From Flavobacterium salmonis (GTDB lineage: Bacteria; Bacteroidota; Bacteroidia; Flavobacteriales; Flavobacteriaceae): DNA of 64,000 nt. This document shows positions 8,636-17,536 of this stretch, one piece after another; the first letter of the stretch is position 1; every line of letters begins with the position of its first letter. The stretch lies in the NCBI RefSeq assembly GCF_903819435.1, contig NZ_CAIJDP010000053.1, positions 21,218-85,217 of the forward strand, in the 5' to 3' direction. The position numbers and the translations under genes were made by a program. The notes below the pieces were generated by a model. It was not told the DNA's origin and made no database searches. It saw only the letters and a list, made by a program, of their open reading frames with translations.

Positions 8636-8803
8636 ATGGCTAAAGGACCCGAAAAAAACACTAAAAATAAGGCTTTGCATACCAAATTGTTAAATCGGAA
8701 AAACGCTAAGCTTCAGGAGGAAAAAAAAGAACGTGCATTGCGATTGAAAGCTTTAGTTGCAAAAATGAATGAAAAAAAGAGTAATAACGATGATGGCATA
8801 TAA
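8636..8803 (+). CDS. small basic protein, 55 aa
   Basis: This 55-residue frame starts MAKGPEKNTKNKALHTKLLN and continues as a Lys/Glu-rich helix (KLQEEKKERALRLKALVAKM) with an acidic tail NNDDGI. It has a good -7 box 22 bases upstream and sits 24 bases before the DMP19-like gene, so the two may be co-transcribed. The composition suggests a nucleic-acid- or ribosome-associated helical protein. I recognise no named family. Confidence 0.65.
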   Translation: MAKGPEKNTKNKALHTKLLNRKNAKLQEEKKERALRLKALVAKMNEKKSNNDDGI

Positions 8804-8827
8804 AACAATCCCAAAACAAAAATAAAA

Positions 8828-9370
8828 ATGGAGGAATTCGGAAGAATAATAATTTCAGAAACAGCAATAAACAGCGAATATCCTCAGGATGTTGTTAATT
8901 CAAATATTTCGGTAATCAATTTAATGCGCGAAGAAAAAATCGATGATGATTTAATACATGAAGATGCTTTATTGAGTTATTATTTAGATTATTATACTTC
9001 AAAATATACCGAAGGTAATTTCGCAAAGTTTGTATATGATTCCGGATGGAATAAAGAACTGAACGAATTGATTGAAGAAGGTTTGACCATAATTGGTGCC
9101 GAAAAGCATTTAGCCTTATTTCAGGAGCAAAGCAGGAAACTGCGATTACAAAGCAATATCAAACTTGGTAAATTTTTAAAGGGAAAATTAGAAGGGCCAA
9201 ATCCGTTTCGGGATCTTTTAAATAATGATTTGTTTTTTGGACTGGAGGAAAATATAACCTTATTAAATGCTGCATTCCTCAAATCACATCCTGATACCGA
9301 AGTACTTTCTGTAGATGATATGTTTGAGGTTTTGGAGAAATTTGTAGGCCATGAGATTAAGAGAGCATAA
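8828..9370 (+). CDS. DMP19/DUF4375-like protein
   Basis: This 180-residue cytoplasmic protein has the DUF4375/DMP19 hallmark: LLSYYLDYYTSKYTEGNFAK followed by FVYDSGWN, an aromatic-rich helix then the (Q/K)F(V/L)YNSG motif. A helical bundle follows, with HLALFQEQSRKL. DMP19 from Neisseria has been described as a DNA mimic, but most members are uncharacterised, so no function is claimed. The ATG choice follows the 24-base spacing to the upstream small gene. Confidence 0.7.
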   Translation: MEEFGRIIISETAINSEYPQDVVNSNISVINLMREEKIDDDLIHEDALLSYYLDYYTSKYTEGNFAKFVYDSGWNKELNELIEEGLTIIGAEKHLALFQEQSRKLRLQSNIKLGKFLKGKLEGPNPFRDLLNNDLFFGLEENITLLNAAFLKSHPDTEVLSVDDMFEVLEKFVGHEIKRA

Positions 9371-9582
9371 AACAGGAAACAAAGGTTCAGTGTTTGAAGG
9401 TTTTTTCACAGTCTGAAATAAAAAACTTTAAAATTCTGTCTTTTCTAAATTTGTTAATTTTTTAAAAAATCTCTGCAAATTTTTGGATATCTCTGTAAAA
9501 TGATTTCAAATTTTTGATTTTATTTAAAAAGCTTATTAAGAATATTTTATATTTGAAAGCCCCAATACTAAAATCAAAACCA
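9371..9582. other. intergenic region with promoter and repeat phrase
   Basis: This 212-base gap holds a weak copy of the ATCTCTGCAAA/ATCTCTGTAAAA phrase near 9467-9500. A TATATTTG -7 box lies at 9548-9555, 27 bases before the lipoprotein ATG. Confidence 0.5.
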
Positions 9583-10506
9583 ATGAAAATCAAAACCTAC
9601 TTAATTCTTATCGGCACTTTTTTATTTTTAAGCTCCTGCGAAAAAAACAAAAAACAAGCCATTGAAGATAATGACACAGCTTTAGCCTTACACGCTCAAC
9701 CCGAAAATGTGAAACAAAAACTTATTGAAAAACTTATTTTTAAAGATAATGATGCTATAATAGTGTCTAAAGAACTCGATTTGGCTCTTTTGAAAAAAGT
9801 AACCACAAATTTAAACATAAGGTATGCTGATTTAAAAATCAATGAAACAACTTCTATAAGTTACAACGATAAAATCGCCTTTTTTGTAATTACTTATTTT
9901 GTTAAAACAGAAGAATCGGAAAAAGAAAATACCGGAGAGGATGACCCGGGAGATTTTTTTGAAAGAAAATATCTTTTTGTTAATAAAGCAGATGGAAAAA
10001 TCATTGATCAGGAAACAGATTTTAATTTGAGCTACAATGAAAATGAAGGAATGAAGTTTTCGAAAACATATATTCTTAATAATCTGTTTCAGCTCAACCA
10101 AAATACAACAGCAGTTGCATTTTATACAGAAGAAAGCTCAGGAAGTCGTGTTGCTTTATATTCTCAGCAAAAATTTACGATCATTGCATTGGTAAATAAT
10201 AAAATTAAAAAACTTTTATACGAATACCCAATTAGAAAAACGCAGGGAGATTCTAATGACAGAGGCTCTTTTGAATTGGAAACTTTAGAAACAGGTTTGA
10301 TAATTTCTGATACAGAAACAAATGGTTTTTTGGATTTAATTGTTTCAAAAAATTTTTTATACGAAGTTGCAGTTGAAGAAGACCGGGAAAATGGAACCAA
10401 AGAACAAAGTAATATTAAAGTTAAAAAAGAATCTGAAAGGATAAAGTATAACGGAAATACTTATGAGTTTAAAAAAGATGAAAGATACAGATTTCTGGAT
10501 AATTAA
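9583..10506 (+). CDS. lipoprotein of unknown function
   Basis: This 307-residue protein starts MKIKTYLILIGTFLFLSSCE, a signal peptide with the lipobox LSSC; the lipid-modified Cys is residue 19. I chose this ATG because an upstream in-frame start would put 23 residues before the signal peptide and would overlap the TATATTTG box at 9548-9555. The mature protein is acidic and rich in Lys, Glu and Asn, with predicted strand repeats, and matches no family that I know. The next gene starts 32 bases downstream, so they may form one unit. Confidence 0.75.
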   Translation: MKIKTYLILIGTFLFLSSCEKNKKQAIEDNDTALALHAQPENVKQKLIEKLIFKDNDAIIVSKELDLALLKKVTTNLNIRYADLKINETTSISYNDKIAFFVITYFVKTEESEKENTGEDDPGDFFERKYLFVNKADGKIIDQETDFNLSYNENEGMKFSKTYILNNLFQLNQNTTAVAFYTEESSGSRVALYSQQKFTIIALVNNKIKKLLYEYPIRKTQGDSNDRGSFELETLETGLIISDTETNGFLDLIVSKNFLYEVAVEEDRENGTKEQSNIKVKKESERIKYNGNTYEFKKDERYRFLDN

Positions 10507-10538
10507 AACTGTAAGTTCAAAACGATAACCTATAAATT

Positions 10539-11942
10539 ATGTATAAAAAAATAGTATTTGCCTTTATGCTTTTCCCTGCTTTTTTATTGGCTCAGGGTTA
10601 CAATAAATCTAATAGAGTTACCCGTTATTTTTATGATGATCAGGTACCTTCAATAGAGATTTGGTATGGTACGGATAACATTAAAGACAGCATTAAAACA
10701 TATTATCCAAACGGAAATTTGAACGAGGTTTTTTATCATGATGAAAAGGGCAGGAAGAATTCGAATTGTTTTCAATATAACAGACAAGGGGAGAAACTCG
10801 TTACCTGGAATTTTTTGCACGGAAAACTGCTCAGCAGAATCGATCATAAACTGCCTTTTAATAAAGATAGTGAAGAGGCAACAGAAAAAATGCTCAAATC
10901 ACTTACAGAACTGAATCTAAAAACGAATTATAACCCGACAAATATCAAAGATATTACAACAAGGGGCTATCTAAGAGCCCGCCTTGGAAATAAAACTTTA
11001 GCGCTCGAGGATTTAAAAAGAGCCGAATTTCTGATAAATAAAAAACCTAAAGATACCACTAAAGTGGTTTCAGAATCTATAAAGGCAAGCAGAGAAAAAT
11101 TCAAAAGCTCCCTTTATGATGTACTGGCAAATACTTATATGAGCCTTGAAATGGAAAATCCTGCATTTCAGTATTTTTACAAAGCAATGATTTGTGCTCC
11201 GGGTGATTATCGAATTTTATACAATTTTGCTAATTATTTACAACTAAGAAAATCCAATGATCTGGCACGATATTATTTAGAAAAAATTATAAAAGAAAAG
11301 CCGGAACATGGTCATGCCAGATGGGGGATTGCCAAATTATATTCGGATTTAGGAGAGTATGATAAGGCAATGGAAAATATTGAAATTGCTTTTAAGAAAG
11401 AAAAAACAATAATAGATCATTCATCAGATTACGGCGGAAGGGATTTAAAAACGACAAGAGGTTTACTTTATCATAAATTAGGGGAATCTGAAAAAGGGAT
11501 TAAAGATCTTAAAGAAGCTTTGGAAATGGATAAAAACAATTCCTATGCAATGAAAAATCTTGGAATTATTTATTTGGAACAGAATAAATATAACGAAGCA
11601 TGTCAGTTATTTACAAAAGCAAAAGAGCTGAATTATACCTTAATGTTTGATGAAAATGATTTGGATCTACTATTAGAAAGCGCCTGTAATAATATTCAGC
11701 GCGAAATAGTTCAAAAACAAGCGGCGTATGTTTTTCCTAATCCTGCAGTTTCTGTGATTTCAATTGAGAATTTTAATTCTAAAAACTTTGATTATTCATT
11801 CTTTGATTTCGAATCTAATCCAATCCTGAACGGAAAAAGTACAAATGGATCAATTGATGTTTCGGGGTTATCTTCAGGGTTTTATATTCTTAAAATTTCG
11901 AACAGAGAATCTTCAGAAACATTTAAAGTGATTAAGGAATAA
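10539..11942 (+). CDS. secreted TPR protein with T9SS C-terminal sorting domain
   Basis: This 467-residue protein begins with a signal peptide (MYKKIVFAFMLFPAFLLAQ). An N-terminal region has MORN-like motifs (SIEIWYGTDN, KTYYPNGNLNEVFYHDEKG). TPR units follow from about residue 130 to 380 (for example AKLYSDLGEYDKAMENIEIA and KNLGIIYLEQNKYNEACQLF). The last 75 residues form a type A T9SS sorting domain, with AAYVFPNPAVSVISI, VSGLSSGFYILKIS and a basic end. It should be exported across the outer membrane by the type IX system and may be held at the surface. The partner bound by the TPRs is unknown. Confidence 0.85.
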   Translation: MYKKIVFAFMLFPAFLLAQGYNKSNRVTRYFYDDQVPSIEIWYGTDNIKDSIKTYYPNGNLNEVFYHDEKGRKNSNCFQYNRQGEKLVTWNFLHGKLLSRIDHKLPFNKDSEEATEKMLKSLTELNLKTNYNPTNIKDITTRGYLRARLGNKTLALEDLKRAEFLINKKPKDTTKVVSESIKASREKFKSSLYDVLANTYMSLEMENPAFQYFYKAMICAPGDYRILYNFANYLQLRKSNDLARYYLEKIIKEKPEHGHARWGIAKLYSDLGEYDKAMENIEIAFKKEKTIIDHSSDYGGRDLKTTRGLLYHKLGESEKGIKDLKEALEMDKNNSYAMKNLGIIYLEQNKYNEACQLFTKAKELNYTLMFDENDLDLLLESACNNIQREIVQKQAAYVFPNPAVSVISIENFNSKNFDYSFFDFESNPILNGKSTNGSIDVSGLSSGFYILKISNRESSETFKVIKE

Positions 11943-12257
11943 CATTTTCTAAAATCAGACTTAACTAAAATCGATTTTACAATTGAAAAAATAGGTAATA
12001 CCGAGTATAAAAACATACAAAAGCGTTATCAGCAAATTAACCGTATGAAAAATAAAAATGCTGTTTTTCGTCTTTGGTAAAATTCATTTTGATCTTCTTT
12101 AATAAAAAACCTGACAAATCTCTGTCTAACCTTGGTAAAACTTTGCGAAACAACCTTTATAATGCATTTTTCCCTTAAAAGTTTGTCGTAATCTTAGGAA
12201 ACATTTCCTTAAATTTGCTTCCGTTATAAAAAATACAATAGTTATAAAAACCAAGCT
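11943..12257. other. intergenic region upstream of serS
   Basis: This 315-base gap has no convincing open frame. It carries one dispersed repeat phrase (TCTCTGTCTAACCTTGG with AAACTTTGCGAAAC, near 12119-12154) and the serS promoter box at 12210-12217. Confidence 0.5.
12210..12217 (+). promoter_or_regulatory. -7 promoter box of serS
   Basis: TAAATTTG matches the -7 consensus 40 bases before the serS ATG. A TTG at 12183-12185 is in about the right place for the -33 element. Confidence 0.6.
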
Positions 12258-13529
12258 ATGTTACAAATCGCATTTATTAGAGAAAATCAGGAGAAAGTAA
12301 TCAAGGCTTTAGCAAAACGAAATATCGATGCTAAAAGCGTTGTGGAAGAGGTGGTGCAATTAGACGAAAATCGTCGCGCAACACAGGCAGAATTAGACAA
12401 TACTTTAGCTGAATCTAATAAATTATCCAAGGATATTGGTGAATTAATGAAAGCGGGAGAGAAATCAAAAGCCGCAATCTTAAAAGAGAAAACAGTTTCA
12501 TTAAAAGAAAAAAGTAAAGAATTAGGCGAAAAAGCAGAAGCTTTAGCTACCGAATTAACGAATAAATTATATACATTACCTAATCTTCCTGCTGATATTG
12601 TTCCAGAAGGGAAAACGCCCGAAGAAAATCTAAATGTTTTTGAAGAAGGTGATATTCCGGTTTTACATGAAGGCGCACAACCTCACTGGGAACTGGTAAA
12701 AAAATATGATATTATCGATTTTGAATTGGGTGTAAAAATTACTGGTGCAGGTTTTCCGGTTTACAAAGGAAAAGGTGCTCGTTTACAGCGTGCTTTAATC
12801 AATTATTTTTTAGATAAAAATACGGCTGCAGGTTACAACGAAGTTCAGGTGCCTCATTTGGTAAACGAAGCTTCTGGTTATGGAACCGGACAACTACCGG
12901 ACAAAGAAGGACAAATGTATCATTCAACGATTGATGATTTATACTTGATTCCAACAGCTGAGGTTCCGGTTACAAATTTGTTCCGCGACGTACTTTTAAC
13001 AGAAACGGAATTACCGGTTTTATATACAGCTTACACCCCATGTTTTCGTCGTGAGGCAGGTTCTTATGGAGCGCATGTACGCGGATTAAATCGTTTGCAC
13101 CAATTTGATAAAGTTGAAATTGTACGCGTTGAACATCCGGATAAGTCTTACGAAGCACTTGACGGAATGGTAGAACATGTAAAAAATATTTTAAAAGAGT
13201 TAAAATTACCATACAGAATTTTACGCTTGTGTGGCGGTGATATGGGTTTCACTTCGGCTTTGACATATGATTTCGAAGTATTTTCTACCGCACAGGATCG
13301 CTGGTTAGAGATTAGCTCTGTATCTAACTTTGAGACTTTCCAGGCAAATCGTTTGAAATTACGTTTCAAAGATAAAGACGGAAAAAACCAATTGGCTCAT
13401 ACGCTTAATGGAAGTTCATTAGCTTTACCAAGAGTTTTGGCCGGTATTTTAGAAAATTACCAAACTCCGGAAGGAATTGTAATCCCTGAAGTTTTACGTC
13501 CTTACTGCGGATTTGATATTATAAATTAA
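12258..13529 (+). CDS. serS: serine--tRNA ligase
   Basis: This 423-residue class II synthetase charges tRNA-Ser (and tRNA-Sec where present). The N-terminal 110 residues form the antiparallel coiled-coil tRNA-binding arm, rich in Lys, Glu and Ala. Motif 2 is FRREAGSYGAHVRGLNRLHQ, and motif 3 is LNGSSLALPRVLAGILE near the C-terminus. The length is typical. A TAAATTTG promoter box precedes it, and a 15-bp perfect hairpin follows the stop codon. It leads a plus-strand run of conserved genes up to proC. Confidence 0.97.
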   Translation: MLQIAFIRENQEKVIKALAKRNIDAKSVVEEVVQLDENRRATQAELDNTLAESNKLSKDIGELMKAGEKSKAAILKEKTVSLKEKSKELGEKAEALATELTNKLYTLPNLPADIVPEGKTPEENLNVFEEGDIPVLHEGAQPHWELVKKYDIIDFELGVKITGAGFPVYKGKGARLQRALINYFLDKNTAAGYNEVQVPHLVNEASGYGTGQLPDKEGQMYHSTIDDLYLIPTAEVPVTNLFRDVLLTETELPVLYTAYTPCFRREAGSYGAHVRGLNRLHQFDKVEIVRVEHPDKSYEALDGMVEHVKNILKELKLPYRILRLCGGDMGFTSALTYDFEVFSTAQDRWLEISSVSNFETFQANRLKLRFKDKDGKNQLAHTLNGSSLALPRVLAGILENYQTPEGIVIPEVLRPYCGFDIIN

Positions 13530-13546
13530 TTATATAGTAATTAGCT

Positions 13547-13579
13547 AAACCTAACAGGTTTCCAAAACCTGTTAGGTTT
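13547..13579 (+). terminator. intrinsic terminator after serS
   Basis: AAACCTAACAGGTTT (13547-13561) pairs perfectly with 13565-13579 around a 3-base loop, followed by TCTTTTTT. It should end serS transcription before lgt. Confidence 0.8.
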
Positions 13580-13605
13580 TCTTTTTTACAATAAACAATG
13601 GAAAA

Positions 13606-14448
13606 ATGAGCGGAATATTAAACTGGAATGTCGATCCTGTTATTTTTTGGATAACAGATACTTTTCCTCTAAAATATTATGGAGCATTTTTTGCTGCCGG
13701 ACTCCTGCTTGGTTTTTATATTGTTAGAAATATTTATAAAAAAGAAAATGTATCTTTAGAAAGTCTGGATAGTTTGCTGATTTATGTTATTGTTGGTACA
13801 GTACTTGGAGCCAGGCTTGGACATTGTTTTTTTTATGAACTGTCTTATTTTATTCAACATCCGATAGAAATACTTTTGCCAATTCAAAAAATTAAAGGCT
13901 CGTATGAATTTGTTGGTTTTCAGGGTTTGGCAAGTCACGGTGGAACTATTGGCGTTTTAATTGCGATACTGTTATACTGCAAAAAACATAAAGTACAGCT
14001 GCTGTGGATCTTAGACAGAATGGCTGTTGCCGTTCCTATTACAGCTGCTTTTATCAGGTTTGGTAATTTCATGAATTCAGAAATTTACGGGAAACCAACT
14101 AATGGAAAGTGGGGAGTAGTATTTCAAAGAGATGATTTGATTCCCAGACATCCAACGCAGTTATATGAGGCATTCTCGTATTTGTTTATTTTTGGTTTCT
14201 TGTTTTTTATGTTCCGATCACAAAAAATAAAAGAACGAGAGGGACTGATTTTTGGTTTTTTCCTCACGTTATTGTTTCTGGCTCGTTTTATAATTGAATT
14301 CTTCAAAGAAAATCAGGAAGTTTTTGAAAATAATATGCCAATTAATATGGGACAGATTTTAAGCATTCCCTTTATTTTAATTGGATTAACTTTGATAATC
14401 TGGAAATCAAAGCAAAAAAGGAATACATTGAAATTTTATAATGCTTAA
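13606..14448 (+). CDS. lgt: prolipoprotein diacylglyceryl transferase
   Basis: This 280-residue inner-membrane enzyme transfers diacylglycerol from phosphatidylglycerol to the lipobox Cys of prolipoproteins. Visible family blocks are GTVLGARLGHCFFYE, the HGGTIGVLIA segment, RFGNFMNSEIYGKPT (the Lgt signature) and RHPTQLYEA. About seven hydrophobic segments are present. The many lipoproteins in this window (for example at 9583, 27130 and 56193) are expected substrates. It lies 76 bases after serS across a terminator and 23 bases before the TPR gene. Confidence 0.95.
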   Translation: MSGILNWNVDPVIFWITDTFPLKYYGAFFAAGLLLGFYIVRNIYKKENVSLESLDSLLIYVIVGTVLGARLGHCFFYELSYFIQHPIEILLPIQKIKGSYEFVGFQGLASHGGTIGVLIAILLYCKKHKVQLLWILDRMAVAVPITAAFIRFGNFMNSEIYGKPTNGKWGVVFQRDDLIPRHPTQLYEAFSYLFIFGFLFFMFRSQKIKEREGLIFGFFLTLLFLARFIIEFFKENQEVFENNMPINMGQILSIPFILIGLTLIIWKSKQKRNTLKFYNA

Positions 14449-14471
14449 AGTTAGCTTCTAAAAACCGAAAT

Positions 14472-16253
14472 ATGAAAAACATCTGTATCTATATCGTTTT
14501 GTTGTGGTCTACTTTTGTATTCTCCCAAAATGAGCAGCTCGCTCAATATTATTATGATAAAGGTGATTTCGAAAAAGCAAAAATCAGTTATGAAGAGCTT
14601 TTAAAAAGTGTACCATCCAATACGCAGTATTTTTTAAGAACAGTTGAATGTTATCAGCAGCTGCAGCAATTTATCAATGCTGATAAAGCTATTCAGGAAA
14701 GGTATAATAGATATAAACAGGGTGTTTTTTTAGTCGAATTAGGATATAATTTTCAATTACAGAAAAACGAATCTAAAGCTAAAAATTATTATGATCAGGC
14801 TGTCGAAAAAATAAAAACGAATCCGAATGATGTTTACGGAGTTGCGAATTCTTTCGAGAAAAAAGTATTGCTTGAATATGCTTTGAAATCCTACCAAACC
14901 GCAATGCAGGTGCAGCCCAATTACAATTTTAATTTCCAGATTGGAATGTTGTACGGGCAATTAGGGAAAACCGATTTAATGATAGATCTTTTACTGACAG
15001 AATCATTTCAAAATCCACAAAATTCAAATCTGATACAGGCACAATTATCACGTTTTATGAACGGTGAAAATGATAATACGGCTTTTAAAGATGCTATGCG
15101 TAAGGCTTTAATCCTGAAAACACAACAAAATCAGGATGTATTTTGGAACCATTATCTAAGTTGGTTTTATGTACAGCAGAAAGAATTTGGAAAAGCTTTT
15201 ATTCAGGAAAAGGCCATTTATAAACGTGAACCGGAATCGTTGACAAGTATAGTTAATCTAAGTCAGTTTGCACTGAATGAAAATGATACTGAAACGGCTA
15301 CTGAAATTTTGAATTTTATTTTGCTGAATACCAAAGATTTAAATTTACTGATTCAGACCAATGCTAATTTGATGCAAATTAAAATTGATAAGGCGCAGGA
15401 AAAGGATTACCCGGGCATCACTATCGAATTGGAACATTTGCTTGCAACTTACGGAATAACTCCTTTTACCTTATCTTTGCAAATAATTCAGGGTCATTTC
15501 CTGGCTTTTAATTTAAAAAAGACAGAAGAAGGCAAAGCAGTTGTAAAAAAAGCCTTAGAGCTTAATTTGAATGAGTATCAAAAAGCAGATGCCAAAATGG
15601 AATTGGGGGATATTTTGCTTTTGGAAGAAAAATACAATCAGGCATTGATTTATTATTCCCAAATTCAATTGGATTTGAAGAATGATGTGATGTCTCACGA
15701 AGCAAGTTTAAAAGCAGCAAAAGCAAGTTATTTTAAAACAGATTTTGAATGGGCTTTAAAACAATTCAAGGAATTAAAGTCGGCCAATACACAATTAATT
15801 GCAAATGATGCCCTGGAATATTTTTTGCTGATCAATGACAACACAGTTGCTGATTCGACACAAACGGCTTTGAAGCAATTTGCAAAAGGTGATTTTTTAA
15901 TTTATCAAAATAAACAACAAGATGCAATTATACAGTTTCAGAATATTTTGAAGTCTTTCAAGGGACAGGAAATTGAAGCTGTAACAATGTTGCGTTTAGG
16001 TAAAATATATGAAAGTCTGAAAGATTATAATTCGGCTTTAAGCCAATACCAGCAAATCATTGATCATCATAGCGACGGAATTTATGTAGATGAAGCGCTG
16101 TTTTTTTCGGCAGAAATTTACAACGATCAATTAAAAGATATAGAAAAAGCAAAACCTTTGTATGAAAAGGTGATTTTTAACCATCAGGATAGTATTTACT
16201 TTGTTGATGCCAGAAAAAAATACCGCGAGTTAAGAGGAGACAAGAATTTATAA
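14472..16253 (+). CDS. secreted TPR-repeat protein
   Basis: This 593-residue protein has a signal peptide (MKNICIYIVLLWSTFVFSQ) and then TPR-like helices over nearly all its length. Clear units are LAQYYYDKGDFEKAKISYEE near the N-terminus and AVTMLRLGKIYESLKDYNSA near residue 510. No lipobox, catalytic domain or sorting domain is visible, so a periplasmic scaffold or assembly role is likely. It starts 23 bases after lgt and is probably co-transcribed with it. Confidence 0.85.
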   Translation: MKNICIYIVLLWSTFVFSQNEQLAQYYYDKGDFEKAKISYEELLKSVPSNTQYFLRTVECYQQLQQFINADKAIQERYNRYKQGVFLVELGYNFQLQKNESKAKNYYDQAVEKIKTNPNDVYGVANSFEKKVLLEYALKSYQTAMQVQPNYNFNFQIGMLYGQLGKTDLMIDLLLTESFQNPQNSNLIQAQLSRFMNGENDNTAFKDAMRKALILKTQQNQDVFWNHYLSWFYVQQKEFGKAFIQEKAIYKREPESLTSIVNLSQFALNENDTETATEILNFILLNTKDLNLLIQTNANLMQIKIDKAQEKDYPGITIELEHLLATYGITPFTLSLQIIQGHFLAFNLKKTEEGKAVVKKALELNLNEYQKADAKMELGDILLLEEKYNQALIYYSQIQLDLKNDVMSHEASLKAAKASYFKTDFEWALKQFKELKSANTQLIANDALEYFLLINDNTVADSTQTALKQFAKGDFLIYQNKQQDAIIQFQNILKSFKGQEIEAVTMLRLGKIYESLKDYNSALSQYQQIIDHHSDGIYVDEALFFSAEIYNDQLKDIEKAKPLYEKVIFNHQDSIYFVDARKKYRELRGDKNL

Positions 16254-16338
16254 AATAGATTTTTGGATTATTAGAAAGTTAGATCATTAGATTTCTAACA
16301 ATCTAAGATGTCTAACAATCTAATAATCTAAGAAAAAA
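16254..16338. repeat. palindromic intergenic repeat, left copy
   Basis: TTAGATCATTAGATT (16279-16293) is an inverted copy, with one mismatch, of 16317-16331. Between them the direct repeat TCTAACAATCTAA occurs at 16294-16306 and 16311-16323. The tract fills the gap before the DUF4286 gene and resembles the tract on its other side. Confidence 0.65.
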
Positions 16339-16650
16339 ATGATTATTTACAACGTTACCACCAATATACACGAAAGCGTTCATGACCAATGGTTAAAATG
16401 GATGCAGGAAAAACATATACCGGAAATTCTGGCTACAAACAAGTTTTCTTCAGCACGAATCGTAAAAGTTTTGATTGAAGAAGAAATGGGGGGAATTACA
16501 TATTCTGTTCAGTATTTTACAGACAGCAAAGCAACTTTAGAGAAATATTATCTTGAAGATGCACCAAAATTTCGTCAGGAAGCCCAGGAATTGTTTGCCG
16601 ATAAAATGCTTTCTTTCAGAACCGAATTAGAAGTGATCTCGGAACATTAA
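16339..16650 (+). CDS. DUF4286 family protein
   Basis: This 103-residue cytoplasmic protein matches DUF4286, a small ferredoxin-like-fold family common in Bacteroidota. The blocks MIIYNVTTNIHESVHDQWLK, HIPEILATNKF and YSVQYFTDSKATLEKYY are typical. The function is unknown. In many flavobacteria it sits directly before rsmA, as here. Both sides of the gene are lined by palindromic TCTAACAATCTAA tracts. Confidence 0.85.
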   Translation: MIIYNVTTNIHESVHDQWLKWMQEKHIPEILATNKFSSARIVKVLIEEEMGGITYSVQYFTDSKATLEKYYLEDAPKFRQEAQELFADKMLSFRTELEVISEH

Positions 16651-16750
16651 AAAAGATAGTTAGATCGTTGACTTTTTAGACAGTTAGAAGCTTTTTCTAA
16701 AAATCTAATAAGTCTAACGATCTAATAAGTCTAACAATCTAAAAGAAATA
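16651..16750. repeat. palindromic intergenic repeat, right copy
   Basis: TTAGATCGTT (16660-16669) is the perfect inverted repeat of AACGATCTAA (16716-16725). Units of AGTCTAAC(G/A)ATCTAA recur at about 16711 and 16729. It is related to the tract on the other side of the DUF4286 gene. Confidence 0.65.
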
Positions 16751-17536
16751 ATGGAAAAAGTAAAAGCCAAAAAACATTTAGGACAACACTTCCTGAAAGA
16801 CGAAAGTATCGCCAAAGCAATTGCAGATACTTTGAGTTTACAGGGATATGATGAGGTTTTAGAAATAGGGCCGGGAATGGGTGTGCTGACTAAATATTTG
16901 CTTGACAAACCAATTAACACACACGTAATCGAGATTGATACGGAATCTGTAGTGTATTTGAGTGAAAATTATCCAAAATTAAAAGACAAGATTATCCCTC
17001 AGGATTTCCTGAAATACAATATTAATGAGGTTTACGAAAACAAGCAATTTGCCATTATCGGAAACTTTCCTTATAATATTTCAACACAGATCGTTTTTAG
17101 GACTTTAGAATTTAAACATCAGATTCCGGAATTTTCGGGGATGTTTCAAAAAGAAGTTGCTGAGCGAATCTGCGAGAAAAAAGGCTCTAAAGCTTACGGA
17201 ATCTTGTCCGTTTTAGCACAGGCTTTCTATGATACTGAGTATCTGTTCACTGTTGACGAAAATGTTTTTATTCCTCCGCCCAAGGTAAAATCGGGTGTGA
17301 TGAAAATGACCCGAAAGGAAGATTATAGTCTTCCTTGTGGTGAGAAGTTGTTCTTTACGGTAGTGAAAACTGCTTTTCAGCAAAGACGAAAAACATTACG
17401 TAACAGTTTGAAAACATTAAATTTAACTGATAATTTGCGATTAGACACTATCTTTGATAAACGTCCCGAGCAACTAAGTGTAGATGAATTTATTGAACTG
17501 ACTCAAAAGATAGAAGCCGATGGAGTTCAAAGTTAG
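16751..17536 (+). CDS. rsmA: 16S rRNA dimethyladenosine transferase
   Basis: This 261-residue SAM-dependent enzyme dimethylates the two adjacent adenosines in the 3' end of 16S rRNA during 30S maturation. The start [18 protein letters not shown] is the family opener. The SAM motif I is [12 protein letters not shown] and the catalytic motif IV is GNFPYNIS. The C-terminal helical domain carries [15 protein letters not shown]. The gene overlaps mgtE by 17 bases, indicating translational coupling. Confidence 0.97.
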   Translation: MEKVKAKKHLGQHFLKDESIAKAIADTLSLQGYDEVLEIGPGMGVLTKYLLDKPINTHVIEIDTESVVYLSENYPKLKDKIIPQDFLKYNINEVYENKQFAIIGNFPYNISTQIVFRTLEFKHQIPEFSGMFQKEVAERICEKKGSKAYGILSVLAQAFYDTEYLFTVDENVFIPPPKVKSGVMKMTRKEDYSLPCGEKLFFTVVKTAFQQRRKTLRNSLKTLNLTDNLRLDTIFDKRPEQLSVDEFIELTQKIEADGVQS

